Positions 14,077-26,189 of a stretch of 64,000 nucleotides of DNA are shown piece after piece. The stretch covers positions 2,128,001 to 2,192,000 of the forward strand of contig NC_083526.1 in assembly GCF_032362555.1 (NCBI RefSeq). The letters run 5' to 3'. Positions within the stretch are counted from its first letter, which is position 1; the number at the start of each line of letters is the position of its first letter. Made by a program: the position numbers and the translations under genes. The notes beneath the pieces were generated by a model. It did not search any database and was not told the DNA's origin. It saw only the letters and a list, made by a program, of their open reading frames with translations. The stretch comes from Amyelois transitella (taxonomy: Eukaryota > Arthropoda > Insecta > Lepidoptera > Pyralidae).

Positions 14077-17000
14077 CTGTGAAATAGCTAAACATTTTAT
14101 CTTCAAAGGCTTCATAAAATCTAGTTCTTCTATGCCGTTAAAGTTACCAGTCTCAAAAAAAATATGAAAAACATATTCGAATTCTATCGACCATGTACTT
14201 ACCGCGACTCCATTCTGAATTACGTAAGTACATTAGTTGAATTAATAACGGCTGCTGATATGATAAATGGAAACGCAGATATTCAGAACTATGTACTATT
14301 ATATTTATGACTCATAGTTGGCAAATAAACGTTTGAATTTGAATTTGAACTATGACTAGATGTGTGTAAGATTCTGGCCCAATATGTTTGTGTAAAAGTC
14401 AAACACTAGAATCCAAAATCTATTAAACCATAGAGCAGAATTCAAAAAGAAATATCTTACCGTAGAGCATAACAAAGGGTACTGCGACCGTGGCCTCCGT
14501 ATCGTATGGAGCGGGCAGGTGGCGAGGGGTCCAGCTGAGATGGTCTTTTGGCCCAGCATGTTTGTATGAGAGTAATCGCACACCAGTAGCAGTCGGAGGT
14601 GGGGGGGACCGTGGTGGACGGCGCCGCAGCCCACGGCCCTGAGCTTCCAGATGGCGAGCTGGCTGAAATGACCCCAGGCTGTACCTCTGAAATGACAAGA
14701 ATATGGAAATCCGTATCAGTACTTAAATTAAAGTGGCCTTGATTTTAAGAAATTTGATTTTTGCTGAATAGACGAACGTATCTTGATCAAATTAAGAACG
14801 TCCTGGTCAGGTCAAAAGTACCCGAAACCGCCGAGCTTGTATGAAGAGAGTTATGAATGTGTATGAAGCGAAGGAAGTATGCAGAGATCGTGGCAAGTGG
14901 AAAGAGGTAGTCTCTGCCTACCCCTCCGGGAAAGAGGCGTGATTTTATGTATGTATGATTTCTACTGAAGCTAAAACCCAGTCGTAATGTCTCATTTTAC
15001 ACCTGGAATTTATCGCAGTTGAGTTCTCGATGTCAGAATGGGAAGTCAGATACATTATTGACTGAACTCAGCTTGAACAATAGTTGTTGCCCTAAATGAA
15101 AGCACATAATCCTTTTGAGCCGCCTCTAGCGACATCCATAAATAAATACATAGACAAGCCATAAACCGCCGAGCTTGTATGAAGAGAGTTATGAATGTGG
15201 ACGAAGCGAAAGAAGTATGCAGAGATCGTGGCAAGTGGAAAGAGGTAGTCTCTGCCTACCCCTCCGGGAAAGAGGCGTGATTTTATGTATGTATGTATGT
15301 ACAAGCCATAAACTTAACGTTATAATTAAACTAAATATTTTTATATTTATATTTAAATAAAAAAAAATTTATACGGGACAAATTACACAGATTGAATTAG
15401 CCTCGAAGTAAGTTCGAGACTTGTGTTACGAGATACTAACTCAACGATACTATATTTTATAATAAATACTTATATAGATAAACATCCAAGACCCAGGCCA
15501 ATCGGAAAAAGTTCTTTTCTCATCATGCCTTAGCCGGGATTCGAACCCGGGACCTCCGTTGTCACAGACAAGCGTACTACCGCTGCGCCACAGAGGCCAT
15601 AAACGCCGAAGATATCTTGATTTCAGAAAGAACCCATCATTCGTCAGCTACATCTCAAAGTAACTTAACTCACTTGGCAGTTACTTTGAAGGGGGTGGTC
15701 AGTTGTTGTGGTTGCACACGCCTCTTCTCCCCCCACCACGCGTCGAAGACCTTCTTGATCGCCCTCTGGGCTGTGATCTGGTCAGAATCTAGAGATTTCC
15801 GCCATCTTACTTCCCCCACAGTCTGCCCGGCGTAGGGATATCGTACTGAGAAATAAATGGGTTAAAATAGATACATACATACATAAAATCACGCCTCTTT
15901 TCCGGAGGAGTAGACTACATCTTTCCACTTGCCACGATCTCTGCATACTTCCTTCGCTTTATCCACATTCATAACTCTCTTCATGCAAGCTCGGCGGTTT
16001 CGGGTACTCTTGACCTGACCCTTTACCAGGACGTCCTTATTTTGATCAAGATACGTTCTTCTAAGCCTTACCACTCCGACCTTTCCCTCCACACTCTCCT
16101 TGTATATCTGCTTAGTCAACCTGCTTTCATTCATTCTCTCCACATGCCCAAAACATCTTAACACACCCTTTTCTATTCCTGTAACTACATCTTCTTTCAC
16201 ATCACAACATTCCCTTATCACGCTGTTCCTTATCCGGTCACTCAATTTCGCACCCATCATACTCCTTAATGCTCTCATTTCTACCACATTTATTATGATT
16301 TCGTGTTTCTTTTGCCACACCCAACTTTCACTTCCATAATTATATTAATGTCGGGACCAACATTACAACCATAAAGATAACTAATGAAAAAATATTTGAA
16401 ATATTTAGTTTAGGAGCTCGTGTTATGCGTTCGTTCTTCATGCGAGTTAAATTATTTTTTTACATTGGGCCTATACTTATATAAGAGTAGATATCCATAA
16501 TAAGATAATAATTTATACTCACGTATACGTCATAGGTACTCTATATAATTTATAATATTAAATAGAGTGCCTAAGACGTAAGTTTACCTGTAGCCCTGCA
16601 CTCGTCGTGCACGAATCTGCATTGGTCCGCGAGTCTTTGAGCCAAGTAAGCCAGTTCTCGATCCCACTCCTGTAATCGGAAGATCTGAGGCATTTCTTTA
16701 AAGATATAAAAGAAAATCACGTACCTATTACGTATTAAATCATGTATCAATATCATGTGCCGTGTGGTTCCCGGCACCATTACAAAAAAGAATAGGACCA
16801 CTCTTTCCCACTGATGTCGTAAAAGGCGACTAAGGGATAAGCCTTAAGCATTAAGCCATACAGCTCAACTATCAGTCTTTTCAAGATTGCTGGCTCTGTC
16901 TACCCCGCAACGGATATAGACGTGATTATGTATGTATGTATGAGGCGACCGATCTCAGTCACGTGCCACTCTCTAGTCGCTTGACATGCGAAAAATCATT

Positions 17001-18522
17001 ATAAAGGCTTAGTACTCACGACATACATCATAATGTCGGGTTTGGGTATCGGCAGTCCCCCACGCACTTTCTCGTGCCCAGCCGCGATTCTTTGTCGACG
17101 TCTGCAGAAATATATGTAGATTAAATCATCATCGGATTATAAAATCATCATTGGCGGCCTCCGTGGCGCAGCGGTACGCTTGTCTGTGACACCGGAGGTC
17201 CCGGGTTCGAATCCCGGCCAGGGCATGATGAGAAAAGAACTTTTTTTTATTGGCCTGGGTCTTGGATGTATATCTATATAAGTGTTTATTATAAAATATA
17301 GTATCGTTGAGTTAGTATCTCGTAACACAAGTCTCGAACTTACTTCGAGGCTAACTCAATCTGTGTAATTTGTCCTGTATTTATTTATATCTATCTGATG
17401 ACGATTATTGATTATTTATATTATACTAGCTTTAACCCGCAGATTCGATCAAATTCCACGGGAACTATCTATGGTTTTTACCGAAATGAAAAATACCCTA
17501 TGCACTTACTTCTGCAGAATTTCGACAAGATTGGTTTAGTAGATAACGCGAGAAGAGAAAACAAACAAATTTACTTTCGCATATTACATATATTTTGCCG
17601 TGTGGTTCCCGGCAGCAATACAAAAAAGAATAGGACTACTCCATCTCTTTCCCATGGATGTCGTAAAAGGCGACTAAGGGATAGGCTTATAAACTTGAGA
17701 TTCTTCTTTTAGGCGATGGGCTAGTAACCTGTTCCTATTTGAATCTCAATTCCATCATAAAAACAGCTAAGCTCTGTCTACCCCGCAAGGGTTATAGGCG
17801 TCACTATATGTGTATAATATAATCGTAATGCTGAGTGCATCACCTGTTTATGTAATTCAGGATAAAACTCTTCAGCTCCTCGGTGAATTCTATTTTAGTG
17901 TAATTCTCGCAAGACTCGCCTGGGCCCGCCTGAAAAGCAAGTTTATTTATGTCAGCCATTTGTATTGTCTGAAATGGTTATCCAAAATTGTATACTTTCA
18001 TCCCATTTTGTCCCGTTTATATTTATTTATTTACGAGTATCTATGACTTTCCATACTTGTATTAAGAAGTCGAAAGATTATTATTGTGAAAAAACATTTG
18101 TTATGCTATGCCGTGTGGTTTCCGGCACGAATAGAAAAAGAATAGGACCATCTCTTTCCCATGGATGTCGTTAACGGAGACTAAAGGATAGGCTTATAAA
18201 CTTGGGATTCTTCTTTCAGGATGGCAGCCTGTCATTATTTGAATCCCAATTGCATCATTAAACCAAACAGCTGAACATGACCTTCCAAGACAGCCGGCTG
18301 ACTACCCCGCAAGGCATATAGACGTGATTATAATGTGTGTATTGAGCCTCGCCTCGTTCTGTAGTAAGGAAATGGATTTTACCTACTTACGTCGGGATAC
18401 TGACATCCGACATGTTGCCCCTTGTCCTGGCACAGCCTGGAGTATCTCACTGCGCAGTACGCGCGGTCTTCTACAGCAGCCACCAAGGATAGGTACACCA
18501 TGAGGTAAAGAATTGGCATCAT
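9337..18522 (-). CDS. Secreted CAP (antigen 5/SCP-like) protein, 11 exons, 410 aa
   Basis: CAP-superfamily secreted protein of the insect antigen-5 type; molecular function unknown for most members. Exons, right to left: 18391-18522, 17844-17929, 17020-17101, 16588-16669, 15674-15845, 14461-14686, 13920-14076, 12050-12162, 10854-10897, 10163-10217, 9337-9420 (1,233 nt, phase kept throughout). Signal peptide MMPILYLMVYLSLVAA, then YCAVRYSRLCQDKGQHVGC. CAP motifs: EWDRELAYLAQRLADQC with RFVHDECR (residues 101-126), YAGQTVGEV, FDAWWGEKR, GHFSQLAIW (CAP1-like) and LLVCDYSHTNMLGQ (CAP2-like). The domain ends near residue 260. Residues 261-410 are a charged, low-complexity tail (DYEKEDERTETIPEDD; PPRSTTRRPDTDYIKRK) ending DQLFKDTGFKPNWTPKL, unlike a typical antigen-5 protein of 200-260 residues. 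Neighbour dsd is transcribed the same way, about 8.5 kb upstream. Start: the first of two adjacent ATGs. Confidence 0.88.
9535..9892 (+). mobile_element. Possible non-autonomous Helitron
   Basis: Begins TCTTATAGAT after an A and ends CGGGTCAGCTAG before a T, fitting Helitron ends (5' TC, 3' CTAG, insertion between A and T). In CAP intron 10. Confidence 0.55.
12305..12514 (-). mobile_element. SINE-A copy
   Basis: In CAP intron 7, beside exon 8; ends at GGAAACCACACGGCAC with an internal 3'-half deletion. Confidence 0.78.
13152..13350 (+). mobile_element. SINE-A copy, 3' truncated
   Basis: Starts GTGTGGTTCCCGGCACC and breaks off at CCTATCAGTCTTTT, where another repeat (family D) begins. Confidence 0.75.
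13596..13858 (+). mobile_element. SINE-like family A, reference copy
   Basis: Near full-length copy of the most abundant repeat in the window, about 250 bp. It starts GCCGTGTGGTTCCCGGCACC, contains ATAGGACCACTCCATCTC, GATGTCGTAAAAGGCGACTA and GGCGATGGGCTAGCAACCTG, and ends in a CTACCCCGC...ACGTGAT segment and a (TATG)n tail. I see no tRNA-like head. The 3' end resembles the end of the local LINE (see findings). Copies occur in both orientations in introns and between genes. Lepidopteran repeats of this kind are familiar to me, but I cannot give a verified name. Confidence 0.85.
14772..14957 (+). mobile_element. LINE 3' tail
   Basis: About 185 bp of the LINE 3' end (from GACGAACGTATCTTGATC to the TATG tail), with a small internal deletion after the GTCCTGGT block. 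Confidence 0.8.
15166..15302 (+). mobile_element. LINE 3' tail
   Basis: Shorter tail (from AACCGCCGAGCTTG) ending in ATGTATGTATGTATG, antisense within the CAP gene intron 5. Confidence 0.8.
15375..15602 (-). mobile_element. tRNA-derived SINE (family B)
   Basis: Reverse-oriented copy with GGGATTCGAACCCGGGACC (B box) and a CGCTGCGCCACAGAGGCC head at its right end. In CAP intron 5. Confidence 0.87.
15884..16362 (-). mobile_element. LINE 3' fragment (RT C-terminal region), about 480 bp
   Basis: Same family as the 40.6-43.3 kb LINE. An open frame of 143 codons (15889-16320) matches its C-terminal region (RALRSMMGAKLSDRIRNSVI; FGHVERMNESRLTKQIY) with several substitutions (RWFGH to RCFGH, GRPRR to VRLRR), so it is older. 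It lies in intron 4 of the CAP gene, right beside exon 5, in the gene's orientation. Confidence 0.85.
16758..16943 (+). mobile_element. SINE-A copy, internally deleted
   Basis: In CAP intron 3, next to exon 4; lacks the GGGCTAGCAACCTG block. Confidence 0.78.
17151..17392 (+). mobile_element. tRNA-derived SINE (family B)
   Basis: Starts GGCGGCCTCCGTGGCGCAGC (A-box region) with B box GGTTCGAATCC at about 17206. A LINE-like 3' body follows (TTGGCCTGGGTCTTGGATG; TATCGTTGAGTTAGTATCTC). Pol III internal promoter boxes are visible. In CAP intron 2. Confidence 0.88.
17599..17817 (+). mobile_element. SINE-A copy
   Basis: In CAP intron 2; lacks the block between AAAACAGCTAAG and CTCTGTCTACC. Confidence 0.78.
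18109..18345 (+). mobile_element. SINE-A copy
   Basis: Diverged copy in CAP intron 1, antisense to the gene, about 45 bp from exon 1. Confidence 0.75.
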
Positions 18523-18767
18523 GTCGTCTGAAAGTTGTCAGAGTTAATAGTGGGAGGAATTTGATGTGCAGTTTTTAGCATTTTAAAATAGGAACACATA
18601 CGAATTTATCCATGGCGGGGTAGACAGTAAGGTAGGTAACAGTAACCCTCCATCTCTTGTCTTTGGATATTTTAAGAGGTATATAACACTTATTATAACA
18701 AGCAGTTTTACCGAATGCAATAAAACGATTGTCTTTTGTCCAAGCAGGATGGGGTGCTCCAGTTAAC

Positions 18768-19175
18768 ATGTGGTTCGCGACACCAATAAGAAGAATAGGA
18801 CCATTCCACGTCTTTCCCATAGGTGTCGAAAAGGCGGCTAAGGGATAGGGTTATAAACTTGGGATTCATTTGTGGGCGATGGGCCAGCAATCACTATTTA
18901 AATCTCAATTCTATCATTAAGGACGTCCTGGTAAAGGGTCAGGTCAAAAGTACCCGAAACCGCCGAGCTTGTATGAAGAGAGTTATGAATGTGGACGAAG
19001 CGAAAGAAGTATGCAGAGATCGTGGCAAGTGGAAAGAGGTAGTCTCTGCCTACCCCTCCGGGAAAGAGGCGTGATTTTATGTATGTATGTATGTATTCTA
19101 TCATTAAGTCAAACAGCTGTAAATGACCTATTAAACTGTTGGCTCAGTCTACCCCGCAAGATATAATATATAGAG
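18768..19175 (+). mobile_element. SINE-A copy split by a LINE tail
   Basis: The 5' part (18768-18921) and 3' part (19095-19175) are separated by the 173-bp LINE tail with a 14-bp target duplication. It lies just upstream of the CAP gene. Confidence 0.85.
18922..19094 (+). mobile_element. LINE 3' tail with 14-bp target-site duplication
   Basis: A 173-bp tail inserted into a SINE-A copy; ATTCTATCATTAAG is present at both 18908-18921 and 19095-19108, exactly at the element edges. Confidence 0.92.
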
Positions 19176-22100
19176 TCAAGGTGGTTAAACGACAGTAGGT
19201 AGATCCTCAAATTACCTGACCTTTCTACTTTTATTGTGGTTTTGGCGGTTAAACATACCTACATGGCAGTAAATTTTTCCCAAATTGCACAGTAGGTATG
19301 TAAGCTTATATGCTGTCCATAGCTGGCTCCAAATTTTGAACAGAAAATGATACAGAATTTGGAGGAAAGAATATAACAAACAATATAAAAAGTAAATTTT
19401 TTAAATGCAAGATTTAGTGAAATACCTACTTACTTAATTTTGTCACTTACCCGCCCAAAAACAATGATGTAAATTATCACAAAATTACATTAGTTTCACA
19501 TGAAATAAGTTATAAAAATTCTTGGTAAAGGAGCGGCATTATTTACAAACTTGACTAAACGGAACTTTGATGTTTTGAGTCAAACTTAGCAATAGTGTCA
19601 CATTGTCACTCATGTCGCCACAGATGAAAACGATTCCAACTAATATTGTAAATGTAAAATTGAGTTTGTTTTTTTACCTCTTCACGGAATATCTATAGAA
19701 TTTAGTCTTGAAATATCACATGTATATAATTAAGAGTCTGGTGGAGGACATAGGGTACTTTTCATCCCAGTAAAAGCTAAAGTTTATGTGAGAATTGCGA
19801 AAAACCTGAATTCTTTTGTAGGTCGGCGCTAAATTTGTCGCTTTTCATGAGTGACGTTTTAGTCGATGCTTTTTGTAGGTGATGCTATTTGCATCACTTT
19901 TTTGCTAGATGGCGTGATATTTAAATTCGTCGTTTATTTTGTAGATGGCGCTAAATTCACGCAAGCGAAGATGCGGGTAAAAACAAGTTCTATATTATAG
20001 AACATATAGAATATTTTTTGTACTGTGCCCCGGATTTTTTGCGCGGATGGTTAAAACGTGTTTGTGTAAGTTTCCAATCCCAGTAGCGACTATTCGAATC
20101 GATTTATAAATTAATGAAGAAAACACAAAAACTGATCGATTATTTTATTATGAAATACAATAATTTATGTATCAGGATATTTACAACGCGTTACACTTAG
20201 GCTTACAATAAAAATATTACTTTAACGTCAACGATAGTTCACAGGACTATACAGAAAAAAAATGGAGGCATTCACTATTTTGAAAAACGAACAATATAAC
20301 GAGTAAAAATACTTTTGTAACTGTAAAATTGCATTCCATAAAATAAATTTTAGGTTTTTTTTAATTCATTTTGTTTTCTCAAAGAACAAAATGCGTGGAC
20401 AAAAAATATGTTTCAAAATGATAACTTGCAGAACAGGTCTCCGACATTTTTCGAAGATAGATAAACAAAAATATTTTGAGACAATTTTATTCTTTTACTC
20501 ATAATGAGTGTCGTTATAGGAAATGCCTTCTCAAATTTCTGATTTTACATAGATATATAATATTACAACAAGCCAGATGAAATATTAAAACATTATTTTA
20601 AAAACATAATGTTTTTAATATACAATAAATGAAATAATAAGGGGATAGGTAATAAGCCAACCATGTGTGTATAATATGAACAGATTTGTTTTAAGTTAAT
20701 AAATTAAGTTAAAAGCATTTCATTAGCAGATAAATTACACAGTAAATTTTACACTTCTTCATTTAAAACATTTGACAAATCTCATACCACAATTTAAATT
20801 TAAAAAATATAATTTGTGTGGCAAAACATCCTACACACGGTTTGTTCAAAATAAAAGTGTTTTGTTCAGAACATTGAAAAAAAATTAATAAATTCTTAAA
20901 CTGAAAACTCATAAAAATATTCATAAAATATCATTTAAGTTCAAAATTGAAAATGATCATGAAATTGTAAACCACAAATAATTGTTATTGACGATTAAAT
21001 TAAAATCAGTAATTTAAATTCATATTAATTTCATACAATTGTAATAAAGTTAAATATCTAAAAAAAATCATTTCAGTACTTACATTAAAATGGGACTGGT
21101 TATTTCCAAATAAATTGCGAAATTAAAATCACTATCATTTTGTTGCCATTTAAATCTATTGTTATTGGAGATTCTACATATTTTTTTCGTTTATCAAATA
21201 TAACTAATAACTGATTTCTCTCCCGAGTCTTTCAGCGGTCAACGATTATAATCATTGAATAATTATTCAATGTGTTGATGACTTCATATATCCAAAACAA
21301 ATGAGATCACACAATTTCATCTAACAATAATGTCTAGGTAGCATTGTTAGATAACGCAACATAAATAAAATTGCATGCCATTTTAAAACTCCCCTGTGCG
21401 AGTAAGTTTTTAGGCATATTCAAATGAATGATTTAAAATTGAGAAATCACAAAAATGTGACATCTCTTACTTGAAAAACCTCATCCAGATTAAATTTAAG
21501 AAATAAAAAATTAAGAACATTGTATGCTTAAAGTGTGCAGTGGTACCTACTTCATGAATGTCCGGCGTCCCCGGAAGACCAGCTGCCTCGGCACAAGCTG
21601 AGTGGACGTCGGATTAGTATTTCAATTTATGCAACTGTTTTTACTTTACTTTAACTAAGTACTTTAGTGTAAGATAGATATATTTGTGTGATGCTAATAA
21701 ACTTTTATTTTTTAATTCATTATCTTGTTTGCTTATACGCGTAAAGGTCTTAGAATATAATTTGATCTGAAACCTCCATCTTTCATCATAATGTATTCCA
21801 ATCATTATTAAAGTCATTGATCCAATTTCTTTGAAGTAAACTAACAATGCATTCGGGAATAAACTATGATAAAAGAAAGTTGTAGTATGACGTATAAGTT
21901 CATTATTACACTTTGAAATATCGTACAATGTTATCTGGGCATTAAATTTTGTGATGTTTCTGATTTAATAACTTAACTATATTGGTGTTTTTTTTCAATA
22001 CGCCTAATAATATTTTTAAACTAAGCAACATGTGTTTTAACTTCATTATTTGGATTCTAACTAAATATGTCACAACTAAATAAGGGTCTTTCACATCTTA

Positions 22101-25100
22101 TTATAGGTTTTATAATTTAGTTTTTTTTTTATTTGTCTATAAAGTAATTAATAGTGCCTCATATTTAAAAAAAATGACGCTGGCAGTTACACTATATTTT
22201 TAACTACATTTACAGATGAAAATACAAAATAACGTATGGAACTTACGTCCGAATAATTTATTATTAAACAATGTTTTCTCAACGGAGTAGCTACATCACT
22301 TGTACGGCTATCAATATGAATACTTATTAAATACGTTACGTAGATGTTGTCCAAATAAGTAAAAAAATTTTGGTTAAGTTTACCCCTCTCATTTATCAAA
22401 GCGTTTGACTCATCATAGCTCATTTAGTCAACCTATGGATTCATGAAAAGGCGACTAATAAAAACACAAACAGTTGTGATACAAGAATATGTAAAACCGA
22501 CCCAAAATACTTTGCAAAACATTCTCACATTTTATTTATTCCATGCTGGATTGCTATAGCGAAAAAAAATAATGTACTTATGTCAGCTGCCTCTCACAGC
22601 GCCCAAAAAAAAGGCGTTAGTTAGCCTCAAAGATGTATCTCGAGTTTACAAATAGGCTAGCATCCTGTTACTTACTTATTCCGCCAGTCTAGGATTTACT
22701 GTTTGCCTTCAAGTCTTATGACCACTGGCTCTGTCTATCTCGTAAAGGATAAAGACGTGATATGTGTCTATTTTATTGTATCTCGAGTTTTCAAGCTGAC
22801 AACTGTAAATATGAGAGTGAGAAAGAGAGGAAAAGCCACAACATCTACGCACGTAACTCGACTCTTACCACGAACGAAATTATTCTTCTATACAAGCATC
22901 AGTCATAAGAAAAATATCTATATATTAATTACGTGTTACAGTGAATTTTACGTACAAACCCTATTGTGATGATACAATATTATAATACATCGTTGTAAGC
23001 GTATGTTCCTAATTTATTCGACTTTGCTTTAATAGAAAAGAAAAATATAAGAATGATTCCTTATTGGTTAAGTAACTGGAGCTATGTTATTAAATAATGC
23101 TCGCAAATGCCGAATAAATTAGGACATTTAATGTGACAACCTTATACTATTAAAAAAGCTAAATATGAACATGTGTAATTAAACTTTACAGAGGAATTGT
23201 TACATAAAGCTGTACCTATTCAAAAATATACAAATTAAAAAAAAAACATGCTAGTTAATTTAAATTTCATCTTCTATGAATTATAAAAAAATGCGTTTAT
23301 GAAACAACCTCTGTGTGTAAATTTCCGAAGACTTTTTTTTTGATAAATACAAACTTTTTGAATTTGGGTATCTACAAATCGGAAAGTTTATGGAAAAAAA
23401 AGTGAGTAAAAATAAATAATGAAATTTTAACATATAACCGATACCAATTCATTTCAAATTGAGAACCAAGTATCATTCCATTATTAAATATAAAAAATCA
23501 AATGCATCCACTTAAAAAAATATAACGCAAACATTCATCGCGGATTTACAGTGCCCGGCGCGTGAGTTGAACTATGGACAGTGCGCGTTTACAGAATTCG
23601 CTAACAGACGAAATGTGTTGCCGGGAATATTCAATTTTATATAGTATTTATATCGTCATATCAATGTTCTGGAAGTTCATTCTATAAAAGTTACCTTAAT
23701 TTTTTTTTTAATGCCCCTCAGTCTAATTAAAAAGAGACTGTTCACGCACAATCTAAATTAAGTTTTATGAGTGTAATCGTTTGCTTACCCAAATAAATAA
23801 ATAAACCTGAAGAACGAAACGCAATGCCGGGAAAGTGACAAGAGGAGCGGGGGCGCGTCGGAGAAACTTCGTTCATTCCGGCCAAAGCGCCGATAGCGTA
23901 CGCACACGTTATATTTAATACAATCGTGCAATTACAGATACGTAACGGTTTGGACCGATATGGAATAGAAAAGACGTATTCTTATATTTCTGAATTGTTT
24001 ATTTAGAAATCATAATTTCTGTTATAAGGTTAATGTCTTAACATCTTTCTCGCTCTATTCATTCGTTTCTGACGACGAGTCGAAGATATTGTGACTATAG
24101 AGAGTGACTATAGCACCTGCGCATACCGCCATTTTAGTTCAATTTACGTGCCGGGTGTCGTAGTTAAATTAAAAAATAATGGACTAAATAAATAATCATT
24201 AAGAATAATACATTTCCATTTAAATAATTCTATAACCTAGACAAAAAAGCGGCCGATTATAATACCTTATAATTAAATTATACCAGGCATTTCATTAAAT
24301 GTCCAATTTCATTGATCACTCGCGACTTACTAGCAGTCTACAAAATGTGAATATGCTATAATTATATATATACAATTATATTTGGCAACTTCGTAAGCGG
24401 AAGTTTCATGTTTTCATATAAATACATTTTTTAATAACATACAATTTACGATTTCTCTCGAAGGATGACTAAAATGTTATTACAGCTAAGTATGTAAAAA
24501 ATAATGGCTGAAATTTACATTTTATTTATGATATCCCTATTATTATAATTATATTGGGAAAAACCAAGGGTACATACATTTATTTAAAGTTTATTTTAAG
24601 GTATAAGTAAATTTATTTTATTGCGAAATTTTAAGGTTTTTCATTCGGAAAAAAAAATCGACAAAGGTTCAAATGTATAATGTCATAACAGTGTTGGTAA
24701 GTCAAATGAACTTACATAGTATTTTATATCATATTTTAAAATCTAAATTGGCAGTCGGCCAATTATTTCGGCCTTTTATTAATCAGTCTGGTTGACTGAT
24801 GACAAGAAATATAAAAATAAAATAAAATTATAAAGAATTAATTCATTAATGTTAAAAGTTAGGTCCAAAAAGATCATAAAAAGCATTAAAATTAATTGAA
24901 ATAAATTACACGTTCATAAATTTGAAAAGACGCGAAGTTGCGGGTGAAAGTCATAAACAAACTGCCTCTTACTTTTAAATCTCGAAATAAATGCATGTAC
25001 TCCAAGCCTATGAAAATTGGATGGCAGTTGTCAGATGCTCTATAGATTCTATCGTTTGAAATTATAATACATTGTTTCACATGCATATCTCCTCACATGA

Positions 25101-25920
25101 TACAGCCACAAATACACTAGACTACGACTGAATAAGACAAGTCTTTCTTTTTCCGCTCATTTGTATCAAAACGAAAGAGACAGACGTTGAAATATTCCAT
25201 TCATGAAAACCGCAGTGAGTGGAGACGCTCTTGTATTTGAGACTAAAGTTTTCACAGTTCTTTTTTTTCAGTTTTGTTTACAAACGACAGAATCCGCAGC
25301 TAACGAACATAATTAATGTCTGTCTGTCTGTCTAACAGCTTGAGTATTATAAAACATCACGCGCACTTGAGCAACTATTATGTACAGAACTTACTTATAC
25401 GCACTTATGTACATTGGTGTTATCATCTGAAATGAAAAGAAAAAGCATGTTTTAATTACAATGTTTATAGGTGAACTACACGAGGCTATCTCTGTATTAA
25501 CCAGTGACATTAGTTATGTAAAACATTAAAAAAAAAGTTCATGTTGGGAACGTTAATGGATGTTTCTCATCTAAATATTGCTGTTTCTCACTTGTTTATA
25601 AATATCAATCTAGTTTCACAATGTGATCTTGAGCCTTTAAACTTACCTTCAGTATATTTCTCTATTTATTTTCAATAATTGAAGGCCCATAAATAAATAT
25701 CTTACAGACTAATATATATATAAATATATGGTCCATTGACCATCAAACGCTCATGTTAGACAAGGACACTTTTTTATTTAAAAATTGCTATGCATGTAAG
25801 TATGTTAGGGTGGAATTTAGAAAGTAGATATTTTCAACCGGTTCAACTGAAAATTAGCATACAAAATTCGTTTGGATGATGACATTATAAATGATATGGT
25901 GTGTGTCGTTATTCTAAATT
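19176..25920. other. Gene-poor desert between CAP and dsd genes
   Basis: Notably few SINE copies compared with the introns (one fragment at 22705-22765). There is a small GC island at 21555-21615 and a CpG-richer region at 23540-24140. No frame of coding quality. Part of it may be a long dsd 3' UTR, which the sequence alone cannot show. Confidence 0.5.
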
Positions 25921-26188
25921 CCAGATTCTTAGTCTAGTTTATTCAGACTCTTAGATTACCTAGTTTATTGAAATGGGTTATATCAGACTCTTAAATTCGG
26001 TTATTGGAACGGGTCATACCAGACTCTTAAGATATATAATCGAAATGCGTCATAGCAGACTCTTAAGATAAGTCAATTGAAATTTGTCATAGCAGACATT
26101 TAGCTGAGTTTATTGAAACGTGTTACACCAGACTCTCAAGATATATAATCGAAACGCGTCCTAGCAGACTGTGAGATAAGTGAATGAG
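25921..26188. repeat. Minisatellite, about 36-bp unit x 7
   Basis: Diverged units of the form CAGACTCTTAAGATATATAA TCGAAATGCGTCATAG, directly next to the GC-rich 140-bp array. Confidence 0.85.
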
Positions 26189-26189
26189 A

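Noticed and set aside
15540-15600. tRNA genes at the GGTTCGAATCC motifs (also 17,206, 35,940, 664)
   Set aside because: No foldable cloverleaf; the first two types are heads of a tRNA-derived SINE, and the one at 664 has no acceptor or D arm.
16571-16801. Single-exon 76-aa protein
   Set aside because: Its upstream part is SINE-A sequence read in reverse; only 16588-16669 is coding, as exon 4 of the CAP gene.
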